A stretch of DNA of 10,340 nt from Nocardioidaceae bacterium. GTDB lineage: Bacteria > Actinomycetota > Actinomycetes > Propionibacteriales > Nocardioidaceae. The stretch spans positions 1 through 10,340 of the forward strand of contig JACCUS010000380.1 of assembly GCA_013811715.1 (NCBI GenBank), given 5' to 3'. The position numbers and the translations under genes are program-made. The notes under the pieces were generated by a model. It searched no databases. It saw only the letters and a program-made list of their open reading frames with translations, and was not told the origin of the DNA. Positions 6,167 to 10,340 of the stretch are shown piece after piece (position 1 is the stretch's first letter; each line of letters begins with the position of its first letter).

Positions 6167-7681
6167 TCAGTCGACGTCGGAGTCGACCCAGTCGAGGGTC
6201 TTGGTGACCGCCTTCTTCCAGTTGCGGTAGGTCTGCTCCCTCGCGTCATTGTCCATCTGTGGCGTCCAACGCTTGTCTTCGCCCCAGTTCTTGCGCAGCT
6301 CCTCCTCGTCGGACCAGTAGCCGACGGCCAGGCCAGCGGCGTAGGCGGCGCCGAGCGCCGTCGTCTCTGCGACCTTCGGGCGTACGACGTCGACGTCGAG
6401 GATGTCGGCCTGGAACTGCATGAGGGTCTCGTTGACCACCATTCCCCCGTCGACCTTGAGCTCCGTCAGCACCACACCCGAGTCGGCGTTCATGGCGTCG
6501 ACCACCTCCCGCGTCTGGAAGGCGGTGGCCTCCAACACGGCGCGAGCCAGGTGGCCCTTGTTGACGAAGCCCGTCAGCCCCACCAGCGCGCCGCGGGCGT
6601 CGGAACGCCAGTGCGGAGCGAACAGGCCCGAGAACGCGGGCACGAAGTAAGCGCCGCCGTTGTCATCAACAGTCTGGGCCAGCTTCTCGATCTCCGGGGC
6701 GTCCTTGATGATGCCGAGGTTGTCGCGCATCCACTGCACCAGCGCGCCGGTGACCGCGATCGAGCCCTCCAGTGCGTAGATAGGCGGCCGGTCGCCGATC
6801 TTGTAGCAGACCGTGGTGAGCAGGCCGTTCTCGCTCGGAACCTGTTCTTCTCCGGTGTTGAGCAGCATGAAGTTTCCGGTGCCGTAGGTGTTCTTGGCCA
6901 TGCCGACCTCGAAGCACACCTGGCCGAACGTCGCGGCCTGCTGGTCGCCGAGGATGCCGGCGACCGGCGTGCCCTCGAGCGGCCCTGACTTGACGTGGCC
7001 GTAATCCTCCGCGGACGACCTGATCTCCGGCAGCATCGACATCGGGATAGCCATGTCCGCAGCGATCTGCTCGTCCCACGACAGGCTCGACAGGTCCATC
7101 AGCAGAGTTCGGCTGGCGTTGGTCACATCGGTGACGTGTACGCCGCCGTCCGTGCCGCCGGTGAGATTCCACAGCACCCAGGTGTCCATGTTGCCGAACG
7201 CCAGGTCGCCGGACTCGGCCTTCTCCCGAGCACCGTCCACGTTGTCGAGGACCCAGCGGACCTTCGGCCCGGAGAAGTACGTCGCCAACGGCAGCCCGAC
7301 CCGGTCCTTGTAGCGGTCGTTGCCGCCGCCGAGCGCGGCCAGCTCGTCACAGATCTTCTGCGTACGGGTGTCCTGCCAGACAATCGCGTTGTAGATCGGC
7401 GGCCCGGGGGTCTTGTCCCAGACGATCGCCGTCTCGCGCTGGTTGGTGATGCCCAGCGCGACGATCTGCGACGGCTCGAGGCCACCCTTGTCCAACGCCC
7501 CGCGGATCACCTCTTGGGTGTTGACCCAGATCTCGTTGCCGTCGTGCTCGACCCACCCGGCGCGCGGGAAGATCTGCTCGTGCTCCATCTGGCTGACGGC
7601 GACTACCGAGCCCGACTTGTCAAAGACCATGCACCGCGTGCTCGTGGTGCCCTGGTCGACTGCTGCAACGTATTCGCTCAT
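6167..7681 (-). CDS. glpK: Glycerol kinase
   Basis: This 504-residue FGGY-family kinase phosphorylates glycerol with ATP to sn-glycerol 3-phosphate (EC 2.7.1.30), trapping it in the cytoplasm. Visible features are the phosphate-binding DQGTTSTR (9-16), ITNQRET (78-84) with glycerol-binding Arg82 and Glu83, Tyr135 in the first FGGY signature (YFSGPKVRW), catalytic base Asp246 in GDQQA, GTGNF (267-271), the second FGGY signature near 365-385, and DGGM (411-414). Length is typical. The loop that carries the PTS-phosphorylated histidine in Firmicutes (YHFYG) reads SGPLEG here, so HPr control is unlikely. The ATG at 7681 follows AGGGAG by about ten bases. It lies 55 bp after glpF and 15 bp before mscR. 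Confidence 0.97.
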   Translation of the reverse strand: MSEYVAAVDQGTTSTRCMVFDKSGSVVAVSQMEHEQIFPRAGWVEHDGNEIWVNTQEVIRGALDKGGLEPSQIVALGITNQRETAIVWDKTPGPPIYNAIVWQDTRTQKICDELAALGGGNDRYKDRVGLPLATYFSGPKVRWVLDNVDGAREKAESGDLAFGNMDTWVLWNLTGGTDGGVHVTDVTNASRTLLMDLSSLSWDEQIAADMAIPMSMLPEIRSSAEDYGHVKSGPLEGTPVAGILGDQQAATFGQVCFEVGMAKNTYGTGNFMLLNTGEEQVPSENGLLTTVCYKIGDRPPIYALEGSIAVTGALVQWMRDNLGIIKDAPEIEKLAQTVDDNGGAYFVPAFSGLFAPHWRSDARGALVGLTGFVNKGHLARAVLEATAFQTREVVDAMNADSGVVLTELKVDGGMVVNETLMQFQADILDVDVVRPKVAETTALGAAYAAGLAVGYWSDEEELRKNWGEDKRWTPQMDNDAREQTYRNWKKAVTKTLDWVDSDVD

Positions 7682-7723
7682 TTGAATCTGCGCTCCCTAT
7701 TCTCGGTTGGTTGGTCAGGACGA

Positions 7724-7734
7724 GCCCGCAGGGC
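7724..7734. other. Small GC hairpin between glpF and glpK
   Basis: GCCC-GCA-GGGC forms a 4-bp stem with a 3-base loop two bases after the glpF stop, inside the 55-bp glpF-glpK gap. It is short, has no U-run and could be chance in this GC-rich DNA. If real it might act as an RNA-processing or stability element. The rest of the gap shows only the glpK ribosome site. Confidence 0.15.
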
Positions 7735-7736
7735 GG

Positions 7737-8486
7737 TTAGAACATCGCGTTCCCGACCAGACCGGCGACGACGCCGCCGATGATCGGCCCGGCGACGGGG
7801 ATCCAGGAGTAGCCCCAGTCGCTGTCGCCCTTGCCACGGAACGGCAGCACCAGGTGGGCGATGCGGGGGCCGAGATCGCGTGCCGGGTTGATGGCGTAGC
7901 CAGTGGGCCCACCGAGCGACGTACCGATCACCACCACGATGAAGGGGACGACCAAGAAGCCGAGACTGGCCGGCCCGCCGTCTGCCGAGGTGCCCGCGAT
8001 CATCGCCAAGATGGCGAACACGAGGACGAAGGTGCCGATGATCTCGGTGACGAGGTTCCAGGGCGTGTTGCGGATGGCCGGACCGGTCGAGAAGACGGCC
8101 AGCTTGGTGGCGGCGTCTGCCTCCTCGTCGTCGAAGTGGTTCTTGTACGACGCCCAGCACAGCACGGCGCCGAGGAACGCGCCGATCATCTCGCCGAGCA
8201 GGTACGCGATCGTGTTGCTGGCATTGACGTCGATACCGGGCACGTACTCGTCGACACCGGACGCCATGAAGCCGAACGTCACCGCGGGGTTGAGGTGTGC
8301 TCCGGTCTTGTAGGCGGCCAAGATGCCCACCATGACCGCGAAGCCCCACCCGATGTTGATCATCAGGAAGCCGCCGTTGAAGCCCTTCGTCTTACCGAGT
8401 ACGACGTTGGCCACCACGCCGCAGCCGAGCAGCGTCAGGGCCGCCGTACCGACAATCTCACTCAACAGGATTTCTCCGAAGTTCAC
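7737..8486 (-). CDS. glpF: Glycerol uptake facilitator (aquaglyceroporin)
   Basis: This 249-residue MIP-family channel lets glycerol cross the cytoplasmic membrane by facilitated diffusion. It has both pore-forming NPA motifs: HLNPAVTFG (66-68) and AINPARDLGPR (200-202). Asp204 after NPAR is the mark of glycerol-conducting members rather than water-only aquaporins. Six hydrophobic segments fit the usual fold, near 6-30, 40-60, 90-112, 144-165, 174-192 and 227-248. An acidic loop with DDEEAD lies near 119-124. The GTG at 8486 is preferred because GGAGGG lies about seven bases before it and the family begins right there; the frame extends 17 codons further but into the promoter region. It is the first gene of the minus-strand run glpF-glpK-mscR-hydrolase and is divergent from glpD. 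Selectivity cannot be read fully, so small polyols or urea could also pass. Confidence 0.95.
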   Translation of the reverse strand: MNFGEILLSEIVGTAALTLLGCGVVANVVLGKTKGFNGGFLMINIGWGFAVMVGILAAYKTGAHLNPAVTFGFMASGVDEYVPGIDVNASNTIAYLLGEMIGAFLGAVLCWASYKNHFDDEEADAATKLAVFSTGPAIRNTPWNLVTEIIGTFVLVFAILAMIAGTSADGGPASLGFLVVPFIVVVIGTSLGGPTGYAINPARDLGPRIAHLVLPFRGKGDSDWGYSWIPVAGPIIGGVVAGLVGNAMF

Positions 8487-8608
8487 GGTTGCGCCCTCCC
8501 AGGCTTCGAGCGTCCAGGCGCTGCCGGACCGCTGCACGGATGGTTATCGTGTAAGACACTAGGACCGGAGCAATGGTGCGGTCAACGACGTGACGGAGGG
8601 TGCGCTTC
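8487..8608. promoter_or_regulatory. Divergent glpF/glpD control region
   Basis: This 122-bp stretch must hold the promoters for glpF (leftward) and glpD (rightward). Ribosome sites are visible at each end: GGAGGG on the minus strand before glpF and GGAGGG at 8595-8600 before glpD. A weak leftward -10-like GATAAC (8543-8548, read on the minus strand) follows a TTGCTC with a rather long 19-base spacer. The dyad at 8549-8559 overlaps this possible promoter. Substrate induction by glycerol through a repressor is expected from other glp systems, but no regulator is in the window. Confidence 0.5.
8549..8559. promoter_or_regulatory. 11-bp dyad GTGTAAGACAC, candidate operator
   Basis: Perfect 4-base arms GTGT/ACAC flank AAG near the middle of the divergent glpF/glpD region, 62 bp before the glpF start and 49 bp before the glpD start. 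The position suits a repressor site covering both promoters. The arms are short, so chance occurrence is possible. Confidence 0.3.
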
Positions 8609-10327
8609 ATGCCAACGCCAGTTCGCCTCGACCAGGCGCGCCGCACGAACGCCTGGGAGCGGTTGGCCAGCCGGAGCTTCGATGTCTTGGTGGTTGGTGG
8701 CGGCGTCACCGGTGCAGGTGCGGCGCTCGATGCGGCGACGCGTGGGTTGTCGGTGGCATTGGTCGAGGCCCGCGACTTTGCCTCCGGCACGTCGTCTCGC
8801 TCGTCGAAACTGTTCCACGGCGGCCTGCGTTACCTCGAGCAGTTCAATTTCGGACTGGTCCGTGAGGCGCTGCGGGAGCGTGAGCTCATGTTGACTCGAA
8901 TCGCCCCGCATCTGGTCAAACCAGTCCCATTTCTGTATCCGTTGACTCATCGATTCTGGGAACGTCCCTATGTCAGCCTGGGGATGACGCTTTACGACTC
9001 GATGGGCGGGGCGAGGTCGGTTCCACGGCACCGGCATCTCACCCGTGGCGGTGCCCTGCGGCTGGCGCCCGCACTCAAACGCGGCTCGCTGACCGGGGCC
9101 CTGATGTACTACGACGCCCAGGCCGACGACGCCCGGCACACCCTCACGGTGGCACGGACCGCAGCCACCTACGGGGCGACACTGCTGAACTCGGCCGAGG
9201 TGGTCAAGCTGCACCATGCCGGTGAGCGCATAGTCGGCGCCCGGGTGCGCGACGTCGAGACCGGGCACGAGGTCGACGTCGAGGCGGCGGTGGTGGTCAA
9301 CGCGACTGGTGTGTGGACCGACGACATCCAGACCATGGCCGGTGGCCGGGGGCGCTTCCACGTGCGCGCGTCGAAGGGAGTCCACATCGTCGTACCGCGT
9401 GATCGCATCAACTCCGAGACGGGCATGATCCTGCGGACCGAGAAGTCGGTGCTCTTCGTGATCCCCTGGACCACCCACTGGATCATCGGCACGACCGATA
9501 CCGACTGGACGCTCGACAGGTCCCATCCGGCCGCGAGCCGGGCCGACATCGACTACATCCTCGACCACGTCAACGCCGTCTTGTCGGTGCCACTGACCCA
9601 TGACGACATCCAGGGGGTGTACGCCGGACTCCGGCCGCTGCTGTCCGGTGAGAGCGAGTCCACCTCTGCGCTGTCCCGCGAGCACGCCGTCGCCCGTCCA
9701 CAGCCCGGGCTCATCTCGATCGCGGGCGGCAAGTACACGACCTACCGGGTGATGGCCGCCGATGCCATCGACGCCGCCCTCGAGGACGTGGGTGGGCCGA
9801 AGCCGCCCAGCGTCACCGAGCACACTCCACTGATCGGAGCCGAGGGGTACCACGCGATGGTCAACCAGGTCGACCGGTTGGCGAGGCGCGTCGACCTGCC
9901 CGTCTGGCGGATGCAGTGGCTGCTCAACCGCTACGGCTCGATGACCGAGGAGCTGCTGGACTTAGCCCTCGAGGACAAGTCCCTGCTCGACCCGGCCGAG
10001 GGCGCGGAGGAGTACCTGCGGGTGGAGATCAGGTACGCCGCCAGCCACGAGGCCGCGCTGCACCTAGACGACGTCTTGACCCGGCGCACCCGCATCTCGA
10101 TCGAGACACCCGATCGGGGCACCGCCGCCGCCCGGCCGGCTGCCGAGCTGATCGCGTCGCTGCTCGGGTGGGACTCCGACCGAGTCGCCAACGAGGTGGC
10201 CGCCTACGAGGCCCGGGTCGAGTCCGAACGTCGCTCCCAGCAGCAGGCCGACGACCTGGCGGCGGACGCGGCCCGGATCGCCGCGCCCGACACCCGCGCC
10301 CTCGCCGTCGGCCGCGCCCTCGGCTAG
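8609..10327 (+). CDS. glpD: FAD-dependent glycerol-3-phosphate dehydrogenase
   Basis: This 572-residue flavoenzyme oxidises sn-glycerol 3-phosphate to dihydroxyacetone phosphate and passes electrons to the membrane quinone pool (EC 1.1.5.3), acting at the inner face of the membrane. The N-terminal dinucleotide fold reads VVGGGVTGAGAALDAATRG (28-46, with G30-x-G32-x-x-G35). The family signature SGTSSRSSKL-HGGLRYLEQ lies at 59-78. Later come PW-x4-W-IIGTTDTDW and AGGKYTTYR, which complete the DAO-type FAD domain, then a C-terminal helical GlpD domain including HE-A-HLDDVL-RRTR. Length is typical of actinobacterial GlpD. The ATG at 8609 is preferred over the in-frame GTG at 8600 because GGAGGG (8595-8600) overlaps the latter and lies eight bases before the former. 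It completes the glycerol pathway with the divergent glpF-glpK. Confidence 0.96.
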   Translation: MPTPVRLDQARRTNAWERLASRSFDVLVVGGGVTGAGAALDAATRGLSVALVEARDFASGTSSRSSKLFHGGLRYLEQFNFGLVREALRERELMLTRIAPHLVKPVPFLYPLTHRFWERPYVSLGMTLYDSMGGARSVPRHRHLTRGGALRLAPALKRGSLTGALMYYDAQADDARHTLTVARTAATYGATLLNSAEVVKLHHAGERIVGARVRDVETGHEVDVEAAVVVNATGVWTDDIQTMAGGRGRFHVRASKGVHIVVPRDRINSETGMILRTEKSVLFVIPWTTHWIIGTTDTDWTLDRSHPAASRADIDYILDHVNAVLSVPLTHDDIQGVYAGLRPLLSGESESTSALSREHAVARPQPGLISIAGGKYTTYRVMAADAIDAALEDVGGPKPPSVTEHTPLIGAEGYHAMVNQVDRLARRVDLPVWRMQWLLNRYGSMTEELLDLALEDKSLLDPAEGAEEYLRVEIRYAASHEAALHLDDVLTRRTRISIETPDRGTAAARPAAELIASLLGWDSDRVANEVAAYEARVESERRSQQQADDLAADAARIAAPDTRALAVGRALG

Positions 10328-10335
10328 CGCTAGCC
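10322..10335. repeat. 14-bp perfect palindrome spanning the glpD stop codon
   Basis: GGCTAGCGCTAGCC reads the same on both strands and includes the glpD TAG stop. With no spacer it would make a poor RNA hairpin unless the centre loops out. The window ends five bases later, so a following T-run or neighbouring gene cannot be seen. It may be part of a terminator or chance. Confidence 0.3.
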
Positions 10336-10340
10336 AGGAC

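Noticed and set aside
5021..6988. Very long plus-strand open frame (655 codons)
   Set aside because: It lies antisense to mscR and glpK, which have complete family motifs. High-GC coding DNA often leaves an antisense frame open, and the translation is Arg/Asp/His-rich without any recognisable domain.
8582..9853. Minus-strand open frame of 423 codons opposite glpD
   Set aside because: glpD has every family motif on the plus strand; the antisense product has no recognisable fold.
1..10340. tRNA, rRNA, CRISPR array, insertion sequence or prophage genes
   Set aside because: No cloverleaf, ribosomal RNA segment, regularly spaced repeats, transposase motifs or terminal inverted repeats were seen on either strand.

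Overview
The window is high-GC DNA from an actinomycete. Two things support this: GC is strongly enriched at third codon positions, and it carries a mycothiol-dependent formaldehyde dehydrogenase, a pathway confined to mycothiol-making Actinobacteria. GTG starts (five of nine genes) and the style of the small secreted lipoproteins suggest a Nocardioides-like or related Propionibacteriales host, but this is inference only.

Left part (1-2079, minus strand): a two-gene ABC exporter. An ATPase (1369-2079) is followed 13 bp later by a multi-spanning permease that runs off the left edge (1-1355). A 208-bp divergent control region holding a 13-bp inverted repeat (2154-2166) separates this pair from two plus-strand lipoprotein genes. 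The first (2288-2881) is small with a Thr/Glu-rich linker. The second (2891-3769) appears to be an internally duplicated two-domain protein. Neither has a known function. A short hairpin sits in the convergent gap after them.

Right part (3825-10327): glycerol assimilation joined to formaldehyde detoxification. On the minus strand the order is glpF (aquaglyceroporin), glpK (glycerol kinase), mscR (S-(hydroxymethyl)mycothiol dehydrogenase), a metallo-beta-lactamase-fold hydrolase overlapping mscR by a GTGA junction, and a yeast-type cytosine deaminase-like gene. Divergent from glpF is glpD (FAD glycerol-3-phosphate dehydrogenase). GlpF admits glycerol, GlpK phosphorylates it, and GlpD oxidises glycerol 3-phosphate to dihydroxyacetone phosphate. 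MscR oxidises the mycothiol-formaldehyde adduct, and the hydrolase plausibly releases formate and mycothiol from the product. The close spacing suggests that glpF-glpK-mscR-hydrolase can be co-transcribed.

Most genes are ordinary family members. The points that merit a second look are the co-location of glycerol and mycothiol/formaldehyde genes, a 189-bp 'intergenic' stretch before the deaminase that has a coding-like base pattern and is open in the deaminase frame, the duplicated lipoprotein, and the palindromes in both divergent promoter regions. No rRNA, tRNA, CRISPR array or insertion sequence was seen, and no clearly novel system is evident.
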